Source: a virus
IMG/VR virus record: IMGVR_UViG_3300025655_000093
Location: 1-40,200 of that record
Length of the DNA stretch: 40,200 bases
Reading direction: 5' to 3' (one strand)
The notes under the pieces were generated by a model, which did not search any database, was not told the DNA's origin, and was given only the letters and a program-made list of their open reading frames with translations. Both the position numbers and the translations under genes were made by a program. This document shows, piece by piece, positions 27,116 to 33,460 of the stretch (the first letter of the stretch is position 1; each line of letters begins with the position of its first letter).

Positions 27116-27301
27116 ATGAAAACTATTTCATTCAAAGACTTTGAGCAGCACTTTGATGACTTCCTTGATGATGTCATCGAGAACGGTCGTCACTATAGGA
27201 TTGAACTTGATGACGGCAGAGCTGTTGTTCTTATTCCTTTTAAGGACTATGAGTTTTTATCTAGCACCTATGAAGAATGGTTAGAACAATCTAACCACTA
27301 A
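27116..27301 (+). CDS. orphan Phd/YefM-type antitoxin
   Basis: A 61-aa protein starting MKTISFKDFEQHFDDFLDDV, then a beta strand ELDDGRAVVLIPFKDYEFL and a short helical tail. This is the Phd/YefM fold: the MKTIS-opening strand, an F-x-x-x-L-x-x-V helix, a GRAVVLIP strand and a YE-L segment, followed by the region that would bind a Doc- or YoeB-type toxin. No toxin gene lies next to it; the downstream gene is on the other strand. An antitoxin without a toxin could neutralise a host toxin-antitoxin or abortive-infection system, or act only as a repressor. It has its own promoter. Confidence 0.75.
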   Translation: MKTISFKDFEQHFDDFLDDVIENGRHYRIELDDGRAVVLIPFKDYEFLSSTYEEWLEQSNH

Positions 27302-27318
27302 GAGCTAATAGTAAAATC

Positions 27319-27756
27319 TCAAATATTCCAATTCTTAGAGCTCTTAACTTCAAACGGTCTTATACCTCTAGCGTAAGGGTTCCCAATATTAGCTTTTTCT
27401 AAGTTAGCTACCTGTTTTTCTAAATCACTAATCCTATCAGCTGTTTTAATTTCTTTTTGTGCTATGCCATATCCTTTCTCTAAAAATTCCTTAGAAGGAA
27501 GATAGGCTTTAGCATCAAAGAACTCACGCTCTTTAAATTTAGGATCAATTTGTGGTAGGCCTGCGCCAGGAAGAATGCTTGCTTTTGCTACAGCATCAGC
27601 ATATGCTTCCCGTGCTTTTACAAGATTGATCCCGCTAACGTTAGCTTGCTCAGCACGTGCTTCTTGAATATAAAGCGGCTCATAGCTTTGCGTAATCGTT
27701 TTTTTACCCGGATTGTATATTGTTTCGCTCTTGCTACCGCCGCCGCCGCTGCCCAT
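27319..27756 (-). CDS. virion-like protein with coiled coil, 145 aa
   Basis: A 145-aa protein starting MGSGGGGSKSETIYNPGKKT and containing a C-terminal coiled-coil (RISDLEKQVANLEKANIG). Gly-rich starts and coiled coils are common in cyanophage neck and internal proteins. It is preceded by a small membrane protein gene, 5 bp upstream, in the same minus-strand island. No recognised family. Confidence 0.55.
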   Translation of the reverse strand: MGSGGGGSKSETIYNPGKKTITQSYEPLYIQEARAEQANVSGINLVKAREAYADAVAKASILPGAGLPQIDPKFKEREFFDAKAYLPSKEFLEKGYGIAQKEIKTADRISDLEKQVANLEKANIGNPYARGIRPFEVKSSKNWNI

Positions 27757-27761
27757 TTGTC

Positions 27762-27890
27762 TTACTTTAGCTTGAACTCTATACTTACTCTATCTGTAAT
27801 AAACCTATAGGCATGGGGGATCAGCTGGAATCCAGCGGTCAGCAGGACGACAATCAGGATCAACTCAGCATAAGTAATCGGTCGTTTCAT
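27762..27890 (-). CDS. small membrane protein, 42 aa
   Basis: ATG 27888-27890 with AAAGGA nine bases upstream starts a 42-aa protein, MKRPITYAELILIVVLLTAG, then polar FQLIPHAYRF. One membrane span (about residues 8-24) with a basic N-terminus is clear. It ends 5 bp before the 145-aa gene at 27756. It is probably a late membrane protein, perhaps involved in lysis or assembly; no further evidence. Confidence 0.6.
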   Translation of the reverse strand: MKRPITYAELILIVVLLTAGFQLIPHAYRFITDRVSIEFKLK

Positions 27891-27962
27891 AGTAAGAGTC
27901 CTTTCGTTGAGGATTTTAAAGATCTCCTCAAATTGATGTCCACTAAGACCATGCTATCATTG

Positions 27963-28151
27963 ATGTCAACCCAGCAGAAGAATTTGGCTAGAGCTTTGTG
28001 GGAAGCCGAAAACTTTGGAGGGAAGCCCCTGCCTGGTCAGCTTAGTCAGGTCTATCCGATTCGTGAATACTACGAATGGGTTCTTCTTATGGAGCATCAG
28101 CGCCAGTGGGAGACCAGGCAGTATTATTGCCAACATGCAAAAAATTGTTAG
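27963..28151 (+). CDS. hypothetical protein, 62 aa
   Basis: The frame is open from well upstream, but its first part overlaps the minus-strand membrane protein gene (27762-27890), so the real start is probably ATG 27963 or 27936. From 27963 the protein begins MSTQQKNLARALWEAENFGG, then a PGQLSQVYPIREYYEWVLLM region. Helical, slightly basic. No family recognised. Confidence 0.5.
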   Translation: MSTQQKNLARALWEAENFGGKPLPGQLSQVYPIREYYEWVLLMEHQRQWETRQYYCQHAKNC

Positions 28152-28177
28152 GCTGTCTACAAAGTAAACAGCCATGA

Positions 28178-28735
28178 ATGAGCTACCGCTTTGTTGATCT
28201 TGATATTAATCAGGTCACTGTAGAAAACTACCAGCAAATTCTTAAACCCTCTCTAGCTCAACAGGTTAATCCCTTTGTACCACCTGAAGGCAGCTTTGAA
28301 ACGCCAGATCTAAAACGATACCTGGAGTTAGTAAAAAGTTACGAAGTCAGCACAACAGACCTTGTGCACGGTCTTTCGTTGGCTGATCAGATCCGTATCA
28401 CATTCAGTGATATGAAGGCTGCCACAATCTGTGAGAAGTTCCCCGACATTGACTTAGGAACAAAACGACGGTATCGTTGTGTAGCTGAATATTTGATTCG
28501 CCAGGGTGAGCTAGCTAAACTCAAAGATGAGAATGGTAAGCTCATTAAAAAGCTAGGCAACATGGGGAAGATGGTCGTCATCTACGAACCGTTGCCTAAG
28601 ATTTGTAAAACCTTACAACAAACAGGTCTCGGACAGTTTATTAGAGATGAGCAACAGGCGGCAAAAGTTAGTCAACGGTCTTCTTTCTACGGCAAAGACT
28701 GGTGGGGAGAGGAAGATGGCACAGTTAGTGATTGA
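28178..28735 (+). CDS. hypothetical protein, 185 aa
   Basis: A 185-aa protein starting MSYRFVDLDINQVTVENYQQ. Its middle (ICEKFPDIDLGTKRRYRCVA, AEYLIRQGEL) is a mixed helical region, and a Gly/Lys-rich helical stretch ends with a GKDWWGEEDG tail. No catalytic motif is evident. It overlaps the next gene by 20 bp and the two are likely co-translated. Confidence 0.6.
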   Translation: MSYRFVDLDINQVTVENYQQILKPSLAQQVNPFVPPEGSFETPDLKRYLELVKSYEVSTTDLVHGLSLADQIRITFSDMKAATICEKFPDIDLGTKRRYRCVAEYLIRQGELAKLKDENGKLIKKLGNMGKMVVIYEPLPKICKTLQQTGLGQFIRDEQQAAKVSQRSSFYGKDWWGEEDGTVSD

Positions 28736-29063
28736 ACGTATCTGTGCTGATATGTGCGATTTCTTCGAGAAGTTCTACCATAACGAGGGGCCTGGTGCCA
28801 TTGTCTATGTACCTGGCGCAGAAGATCCTGAGAACAGCATGTTTTATCTTCCGGTTTCTGCTTTGATTCAAGCGCAATCAGATTTTAACTCCAGGGAGAT
28901 GGAAGGTCCTGCAGAGATTATGCAGAAAGCTATTGCTAGGGCAGAATCAATCGACCCGCAGAAACAAGGACTGTTCATCATCCAAGATGAAAAGCAAATG
29001 TCTCTGATCTGCTACGAACGTGATCAACCGTTACCATTTGCTGACGTAGATACTGATGCGTAA
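28716..29063 (+). CDS. hypothetical protein, 115 aa
   Basis: ATG 28716 is preceded by GGGGAGAGGAAG, a strong ribosome site, which decides this start over an upstream one. The product begins MAQLVIERICADMCDFFEKF and has a beta-rich core (GAIVYVPGAEDPENSMFYLP) and a helical end. Soluble, acidic. It overlaps the methylase start by 8 bp. No family recognised. Confidence 0.6.
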   Translation: MAQLVIERICADMCDFFEKFYHNEGPGAIVYVPGAEDPENSMFYLPVSALIQAQSDFNSREMEGPAEIMQKAIARAESIDPQKQGLFIIQDEKQMSLICYERDQPLPFADVDTDA

Positions 29064-29679
29064 AATCAGTGCAAAAAGGTATTATGACCAAGCTGCACGC
29101 ATCTATCGCCTGGAAGATGACTGGTGTACACCGCCTGTTTATCTTCCTCACATTTATCATGTACTCGGTCATATTGATCTTGACCCTGGCAGTACAGAGC
29201 ACGCCAATCAAGAATTTATCCAGGCAGATAAAATCTTTACAAAAGAAGATGATGCTTTAAATCAACAGGACCCCTGGAAGGGAAACGTTTATTGTTTCCC
29301 TCCTACCTATGGTCGCTGTTCTTTTAGTAAGGTAAGGCAGACCTGGAGATGGTCTCTGAGCGGTGGTGGTCCCGGTGCCTGCAGTCCTGCACGCGCGTGG
29401 TTTGACAGGCTAGAGAAAGATTGGAAACTAGGTTTTGTAAATTCTGCTTTGTTTTACACAACAACAGTAGAAATCATGAGGACAATTCCATCACTGTGGA
29501 GTTATCCTGTTTGCATTCCTAAGAATCGCCCCAGCTTAGTGCACGGTAAAAAGTTTTATCTTTACGAGAACTTTCCCAAGTGGGGCTTCTTTGTTTTTCT
29601 GCCGCCACGAGAGCTTGGTTTTAATCACCTTGATAAATTCCGTGAAGCATTTTCACCGCTTGGAAACTTGGTGATGTGA
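29056..29679 (+). CDS. Dam-like DNA N6-adenine methyltransferase, variant
   Basis: A 207-aa protein of the phage Dam-like type: a DDWCTPPVYLPHIY opening, HIDLDPGSTEHANQ (SAM-binding acidic strand), FTKEDDALNQQDPWKGNVYC, then the catalytic loop. The usual NPPY motif is replaced by FPPTYG, so the amide that contacts the flipped adenine is missing. Cyanophages are known to carry this family, but activity here is uncertain; it may use another geometry or be a degenerate paralogue. It would protect phage DNA from restriction or regulate packaging. It ends 1 bp from the converging gene 29681-29977. Confidence 0.7.
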   Translation: MRKISAKRYYDQAARIYRLEDDWCTPPVYLPHIYHVLGHIDLDPGSTEHANQEFIQADKIFTKEDDALNQQDPWKGNVYCFPPTYGRCSFSKVRQTWRWSLSGGGPGACSPARAWFDRLEKDWKLGFVNSALFYTTTVEIMRTIPSLWSYPVCIPKNRPSLVHGKKFYLYENFPKWGFFVFLPPRELGFNHLDKFREAFSPLGNLVM

Positions 29680-29680
29680 A

Positions 29681-29977
29681 CTAAGACGGTGTAGCCCTAA
29701 AGGAATTACGGAAACCAACACGCCCATCAGTATTGCTGATAGCGGCAGAACCGCGTGGTTCATAAGGGAGCGCACCCACAGGATAGGTTCCACCTTGGCC
29801 AGCAAAGATAAAGCGATCATCACCACGACGTTCTTGAGTTACTGGGAATCTACCAGCACTACGACGTGCTTGCATATAGTTACGAAGGAACCCCAGTCCT
29901 TCTGTATTATCTGAGACTTCTTTAGCCTGCTGATAGCGATTATCAACAGTGTAGGATTGACTCTTAGGTACTGTCAT
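29681..29977 (-). CDS. small virion-like protein with FLxxYM motif
   Basis: A 98-aa protein starting MTVPKSQSYTVDNRYQQAKE. Near residue 30 is GLGFLRNYMQARRSA, matching the F-L-x-x-(Y/F)-hydrophobic motif of three other minus-strand proteins. The rest is Arg/Gly-rich and low in structure, with RFIFAGQGGTYPVG. It is a single minus-strand gene between plus-strand genes. I infer a minor structural protein. Confidence 0.5.
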   Translation of the reverse strand: MTVPKSQSYTVDNRYQQAKEVSDNTEGLGFLRNYMQARRSAGRFPVTQERRGDDRFIFAGQGGTYPVGALPYEPRGSAAISNTDGRVGFRNSFRATPS

Positions 29978-30009
29978 CTTAGTATTCTGACAGCACTTAA
30001 TGTTTTACC

Positions 30010-30240
30010 TTGAGCGACCAGGTTAACCACCCAGATCATTATACAAAAGGAGGAATTGAATGTATCCAAGCCATGGAAGCAGCGATGTCTCCAGAGGCTT
30101 TTCGGGGTTACTGTAAAGGAAATGTGCTCAAGTATCTGTGGCGGTACGAATCGAAAGGTAGTACCGTTCAAGATTTATTAAAAGCTCAGTGGTATTTAGA
30201 ACGTCTAATCAGAATAGAAACAGATAAAGTTGACTCATAA
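30010..30240 (+). CDS. DUF3310 protein
   Basis: A TTG start at 30010 gives MSDQVNHPDHYTKGGIECIQ, the hallmark opening of DUF3310 (VNHPxHYxxGGIExI), followed by a FRGYCKGNVLKYLWRYESKG helix and a C-terminal helix. The family occurs widely in phages and resembles MazG-like or nucleotide-kinase-associated proteins; its activity is uncertain. Length 76 aa is normal. It lies just upstream of the converging lysozyme-like gene (6-bp overlap). Confidence 0.85.
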   Translation: MSDQVNHPDHYTKGGIECIQAMEAAMSPEAFRGYCKGNVLKYLWRYESKGSTVQDLLKAQWYLERLIRIETDKVDS

Positions 30241-31089
30241 AAGTTCTCTTTGATTCTTATACTGCTCTTCAAATTTCTGAATACATGCAGCCTCTTCCTG
30301 AGCACGAAGCCACTCAGCCTCCTGGAGTTCCAACTCTTTCTCCAGAGGAATTTGACTGCTTACGAATCTTAGAGTTTCTAGATCTTTTAGATCAGCTTCA
30401 AGGAAAGCAGACCGCGATCCCATACAAGTCGGACGCTCCGTCCACAAAGTAAAAAATTTATCAACAACTTTACCTGATGGGTCGTATTTAAGTAGTTCTT
30501 TCTCCAGGTATTCAATAGCTTTCACCTGCTGAGGTGAGCCATTAAATGTCGTAGCAATATTAAGAAGGCAGCGATCTAACTTACATTTATGCTCAACTAA
30601 AAGAGAAACTTCTTTATCAACATCAAGAAAGACATCAAGTTCTGCTCTTCTCCTGGCGACTAATCCTGGATTACTAAGGTAATTCTTCCTAAGAAAAGGC
30701 GACCATTCTCGTATAATTTCAGAACGCCTGGCGCCAGTATTAATTAATTCAAGTAGTTTGCATACTTTGAATTGAACAAAGCCAATGCTATGTGCATAAC
30801 TAAGAACAGCAGCTTTCTTCTTTTCATTTAATGGTATGTAAACTACATCGTCTACATACTGTGCAAACAATTCTAGATCTTCTCTTAACTGTTGATCAAC
30901 AACTTCTCTACTTACTCTTAAGTTTGCAAGAATCCCTTTTCCTTTTAAGCGGATGCTTCCATAACCAATGGCATATAATCCGTCTCTCTCATTTACTTTA
31001 TAAGATGCGTATTCTTCAAAACCAGTATGAATCCTGCACGGTGTGTAGCGCCGTACCAATTCATATCCCAGCTCAGTAAAAAATGACAA
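30235..31089 (-). CDS. lysozyme-fold protein with a degenerate active site
   Basis: A 284-aa protein with a GH24-like core: GFEEYASY, YAIGYGSIRLKGKG, DLELFAQYVDDVVYIPLNEK, AVLSYAHSIG, then a NPGLVARRRAELDVF end. The first Glu (in FEE) aligns with the catalytic Glu of the endolysin at 33947, but the Asp/Cys position is Glu and the Thr before IGYG is Ala. A helical C-terminus (about residues 170-284) follows. So it is a partly preserved lysozyme, perhaps a virion-associated muralytic or a structural relative. The start is TTG, preceded by a GGGGC/GCCCC hairpin. Confidence 0.6.
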   Translation of the reverse strand: MSFFTELGYELVRRYTPCRIHTGFEEYASYKVNERDGLYAIGYGSIRLKGKGILANLRVSREVVDQQLREDLELFAQYVDDVVYIPLNEKKKAAVLSYAHSIGFVQFKVCKLLELINTGARRSEIIREWSPFLRKNYLSNPGLVARRRAELDVFLDVDKEVSLLVEHKCKLDRCLLNIATTFNGSPQQVKAIEYLEKELLKYDPSGKVVDKFFTLWTERPTCMGSRSAFLEADLKDLETLRFVSSQIPLEKELELQEAEWLRAQEEAACIQKFEEQYKNQRELL

Positions 31090-31114
31090 GGGGCAGAGAG
31101 CCCCATATCAGGAC

Positions 31115-31501
31115 TCAGGGAACAACCACTGATCCGTTATAACTGATTTCACTGTAAGCGTCATCAGTGGTTAACAGAACCAGATAGTTCTTACTAGCGT
31201 TTGTAACGGTCACAGCAACAGCGCCTTTCCCGCGACCTGCTTTGGCAATATCAAAGAACTTTTGATAGCCAGTAGGAGCAGAACCTGCAGTATAGTCGTC
31301 GTCTTGGAAAATCTCAACAGTGTTGATACCATTGCTACGATCAAACGTAACAATTAAATTACCAGTAGAAGAAGGGTTTACAAGAAACGCACGCTGACTG
31401 AGATCGCCTGTAGAACCAGGCAGTGCATCACCTTGATAGGTAATCTCAGCACCACTGGCAGTGAAAGTATCTTGGGTTCCTTGGAAAGTGCGGGTAGCCA
31501 T
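31115..31501 (-). CDS. beta-rich virion protein candidate, 128 aa
   Basis: A 128-aa protein starting MATRTFQGTQDTFTASGAEI, dominated by beta strands, with FDRSNGINTVEIFQDDDYTA and AVAVTVTNASKNYLVLL. It has the composition of a head-decoration or tail protein. Start is ATG at the end of the 31504 gene region, 2 bp downstream of its stop. Assignment is by composition and neighbours. Confidence 0.55.
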   Translation of the reverse strand: MATRTFQGTQDTFTASGAEITYQGDALPGSTGDLSQRAFLVNPSSTGNLIVTFDRSNGINTVEIFQDDDYTAGSAPTGYQKFFDIAKAGRGKGAVAVTVTNASKNYLVLLTTDDAYSEISYNGSVVVP

Positions 31502-31503
31502 TA

Positions 31504-31725
31504 TCAGCTAATTTGGTTTTGAGTTTGAAACTGGAATGAGATGTCGGCATCAATACCGTGTTCCTTGAGAATGCTTAAGAACATTTGTCGATCCATCATT
31601 TTCATGTGGAGCATATCAACAAAAGCTTCTTCTAGCTCATCACGGTCAAGGTCTTTGATTGCCAGAGCTGCTGCATGGATAGCAAATTCACTGTCCATGG
31701 GCAGATCCAAGGCATTGGCATCCAT
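31504..31725 (-). CDS. nblA: NblA-like phycobilisome degradation protein candidate
   Basis: Starting at ATG 31725, a 73-aa protein: LPMDSEFAIHAAALAIKDLD, then RDELEEAFVDMLHMKMMDRQ and FLSILKEHGID. NblA proteins have the same order: L-x-(L)-E/D-x-E-F, a first helix, a (S/D)RE-x-x-x-E turn, a V(E/D)(L/M) second helix with M and R/Q residues, and LK near the end. In NblA the C-terminal Leu and Lys bind phycobiliproteins for proteolysis by Clp. Cyanophages such as Ma-LMM01 encode NblA to dismantle the host antenna. The match is by eye. The gene lies among virion and host-manipulation genes on the minus strand. A TTG at 31740 is an alternative start. Confidence 0.6.
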   Translation of the reverse strand: MDANALDLPMDSEFAIHAAALAIKDLDRDELEEAFVDMLHMKMMDRQMFLSILKEHGIDADISFQFQTQNQIS

Positions 31726-31779
31726 TGAAAAACTTACCAATCCGTGTCTACATCCTAACAGCTCTGCAATTTTTGGCTA

Positions 31780-31935
31780 CTAGGCCATTGCAGTTTGGAT
31801 GCCAGGTGGGATGTATCGCTGATCAACAGCGAAATGAGGCTTATCTTCAGCGCCTTCAAAAATACCGGGAGCGACTTGAGGTAAGCGTGCGCTCACGTAC
31901 TGATTTAAAAAGGAGTTCGTGTCTGGCGTTTCCAT
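31780..31935 (-). CDS. small protein with FLxxYV motif, 51 aa
   Basis: ATG 31935 begins METPDTNSFLNQYVSARLPQ, then a GIFEGAEDKPHF segment, a total of 51 aa. Its N-terminal FLNQYV matches the shared motif of other minus-strand small proteins. It overlaps a membrane-protein frame (31856-32005) by 80 bp. An upstream TTG start is possible but would create a hydrophobic leader that belongs to the other frame. Probably a minor structural protein. Confidence 0.5.
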   Translation of the reverse strand: METPDTNSFLNQYVSARLPQVAPGIFEGAEDKPHFAVDQRYIPPGIQTAMA

Positions 31936-32005
31936 GGAGAATAGTGTTGCTAAGAGTAGTAATACCGAAATAGACGCTAACAAAAACCAAGATAAGCGTT
32001 AACAT
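31856..32005 (-). CDS. small membrane protein, 49 aa
   Basis: ATG 32003-32005, two bases after the stop of the Dps-like gene, opens MLTLILVFVSVYFGITTLSN and ends with a basic RSRYF. One membrane span (about residues 2-18) and a positive C-terminus are visible. The last 80 bp overlap the frame of the 51-aa protein at 31780. Close spacing to the upstream gene suggests coupled translation. Confidence 0.5.
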   Translation of the reverse strand: MLTLILVFVSVYFGITTLSNTILHGNARHELLFKSVRERTLTSSRSRYF

Positions 32006-32007
32006 AA

Positions 32008-32466
32008 CTAGCCCAGATTAGATTTGAGCAGCCACTGAAACTTTTTGTGCGCCCGCCCACGTTCTATAGCTAAGTCTAAAGTCAACTGATCTTTCATGGC
32101 TTCTGCTTCTTCTGCCAGAAGGTTAAAAGATTCTGCAAGTGTATTATTGTTTACCGCCAGGGTACGAATCATCCCGTCTTGATCAAAGCAGTTTGTTGGA
32201 ACTTCTTCAATCATGGAGTGGTTTAGATCTTCAACGCTTAGTGGAGTACTAATATCAAGAGAGCGGATGTGTTCTGCAATAACATCCAAACCATCCTGTA
32301 GTTCCTCATAGATCTCTTGAGTAAGCTTATGGATAGAATAAAACTTGCTGCCCATCAGATTCCAATGAACAATATAAGTTTGATTCAGCAGATAAGAAGT
32401 ATCACGCAGCAGCTGCACCAGATGGCAGTAACAAGCTGACTTGGGATCCATTTTTACTTTAGCCAT
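32008..32466 (-). CDS. Dps-like mini-ferritin
   Basis: A 152-aa helical protein. The Dps signature is plain: QTYIVHWNLMGSKFYSIHKL followed by TQEIYEELQDGLDVIAEHIR. Numbered from ATG 32466, H34, H46, D61 and E65 align with the ferroxidase-centre residues H51, H63, D78 and E82 of E. coli Dps; the position of D67 is Gln50, with Glu51 beside it. Dps dodecamers oxidise and store iron and shield DNA from peroxide. A phage copy could protect DNA in infected cells or be packed in the particle. GTG 32475 is an earlier possible start. Confidence 0.75.
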   Translation of the reverse strand: MAKVKMDPKSACYCHLVQLLRDTSYLLNQTYIVHWNLMGSKFYSIHKLTQEIYEELQDGLDVIAEHIRSLDISTPLSVEDLNHSMIEEVPTNCFDQDGMIRTLAVNNNTLAESFNLLAEEAEAMKDQLTLDLAIERGRAHKKFQWLLKSNLG

Positions 32467-32468
32467 TT

Positions 32469-32756
32469 TTACCACTTAACTTTGTGACTCCAGTAGCGAG
32501 CTGACATCTTATCCGGATTAGGATCTTGGGCGTTATGTCTAGCATAGTATGACTTTTTACGCGCTTTATCTTTCTCTGTTGTTGGATTCTTTCCAGCTCC
32601 TTTAACTCCTTGTTGACCGAAACGTACAATCTTTTCTTTACCTCCTTCACAAGCTTTGACTACATGTGACTTGGTGGGGTGCCCTGGAGTGCGCTGCGGT
32701 TTATTGCACTTCATGTGCTCTTTAGCTAACCGCTTAGCCTTCGCGTGATCTGCCAT
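32469..32756 (-). CDS. basic phage protein of the DUF6321 type
   Basis: A 95-aa very basic protein: MADHAKAKRLAKEHMKCNKP, then PQRTPGHPTKSHVVKACEGG, KEKIVRFGQQGVKGAGKNP, and KSYYARHNAQDPNPDKMSAR followed by YWSHKVKW. The order RTPGHPTKSHVVK - RFGxQGxxGA - ARHxAxDP - ARYWSxKxKW is found in many phages (DUF6321), function unknown. It may be a virion-associated DNA-binding protein. It is coupled by TAATG to the gene upstream and ends 2 bp before the Dps-like start. Confidence 0.75.
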   Translation of the reverse strand: MADHAKAKRLAKEHMKCNKPQRTPGHPTKSHVVKACEGGKEKIVRFGQQGVKGAGKNPTTEKDKARKKSYYARHNAQDPNPDKMSARYWSHKVKW

Positions 32757-32932
32757 TACATGTAACCCAGCTTCTCAGGAGAAACGGTTTGATCGACCTG
32801 GCCTAAAACTGTTTTAGGAAAAGGATACGGCCAGCGCTCATCACGCGCTTCGCGCGTGACTTCATCTGGCTGAAGACGCTTCCGCTCAATAAAATCATCT
32901 AAGAATTCTTTATTAGGATTCTCATCCATCAT
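32756..32932 (-). CDS. small protein with FLxxFI motif, 58 aa
   Basis: ATG 32932 overlaps the stop of the HNH gene (ATGA), and the stop TAA overlaps the start of the DUF6321-like gene (TAATG). The protein starts MMDENPNKEFLDDFIERKRL, contains RWPYPFPKTVLGQ and ends KLGYM. The N-terminal F10-L11-x-x-F14-I15 matches the motif of three other minus-strand proteins. The tight fit between genes supports it. Likely a small structural protein. Confidence 0.55.
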   Translation of the reverse strand: MMDENPNKEFLDDFIERKRLQPDEVTREARDERWPYPFPKTVLGQVDQTVSPEKLGYM

Positions 32933-33306
32933 GCTGTAATAGCCGATTCAAGAGCGGTAGAAAGATAGATTGTTTGTGGCTTCTGTTCTAACCACTGCTT
33001 AATTCTACTAACCCTTTCCTCTGAGTACAAGGGGTGTCCTTCTTTTAACCAATCAAAAGGTAAAGTACTGGACTTAGATTTATTGCAAGAGTTACAGCAA
33101 CATGCCAAATTATTTCTTGTATTGTGTCCACCTTTATGCTTAGGAACAATGTGATCTATGGTTGCAGTGCGATCACAAAGCTGTTTTTCACAGTAAGCAC
33201 ACTTCCATTCCCAAGCTTCAAAGATTGATTCCCGAAACTTCTTCCTTGCTGATTTAGGACTTAAAACAATGAGGTTCGCCAGGAGATCGTTCTCACTGTG
33301 AAACAT
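32929..33306 (-). CDS. HNH endonuclease, 125 aa
   Basis: A 125-aa HNH nuclease with CAYCEKQL, a ATIDHIVPKHKGGHN core, and NLACCCNSCNKSKSS. The catalytic His (DHI), central Asn (N-N-L) and the two CxxC zinc pairs are all present. Such free HNH proteins act as homing nucleases or assist phage DNA packaging. The ATG is at 33304-33306; the next gene's ATG overlaps its stop. It lies close to the tRNA and the lysis genes. Confidence 0.85.
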   Translation of the reverse strand: MFHSENDLLANLIVLSPKSARKKFRESIFEAWEWKCAYCEKQLCDRTATIDHIVPKHKGGHNTRNNLACCCNSCNKSKSSTLPFDWLKEGHPLYSEERVSRIKQWLEQKPQTIYLSTALESAITA

Positions 33307-33377
33307 GTTTTATTTACAATTCCTAACATCAGCGTAGGGTGCACACACCTGTACTTCCTGTTAAGCTGTGCTTGCGC

Positions 33378-33460
33378 GGGAGCGTGGCGGAATTGGTATG
33401 CGCTGCGGACTTAAAATCCGCTGGTCCTTGACCTTGTGGGTTCGAGTCCCACCGCTCCTA
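33378..33460 (+). tRNA. tRNA-Leu (anticodon TAA)
   Basis: All arms fold: acceptor GGGAGCG/CGCTCCT with one G-U pair at the end, D-stem GCG/CGC, anticodon stem GCGGA/TCCGC with loop CTTAAAA (anticodon TAA), a long class II variable arm (TGGTCCTTGACCTTG), T-stem GTGGG/CCCAC with loop TTCGAGT. The discriminator is A; CCA is not encoded. The long variable arm and the A73 fit leucine. It reads UUA codons. It is on the plus strand inside a minus-strand block and has no intron, unlike the tRNA-Leu(UAA) of many cyanobacteria. Confidence 0.95.

Noticed and set aside
33378-33460. Prophage attachment site at tRNA-Leu
   Set aside because: No integrase and no repeated tRNA 3' end are seen in the window, so integration cannot be supported.
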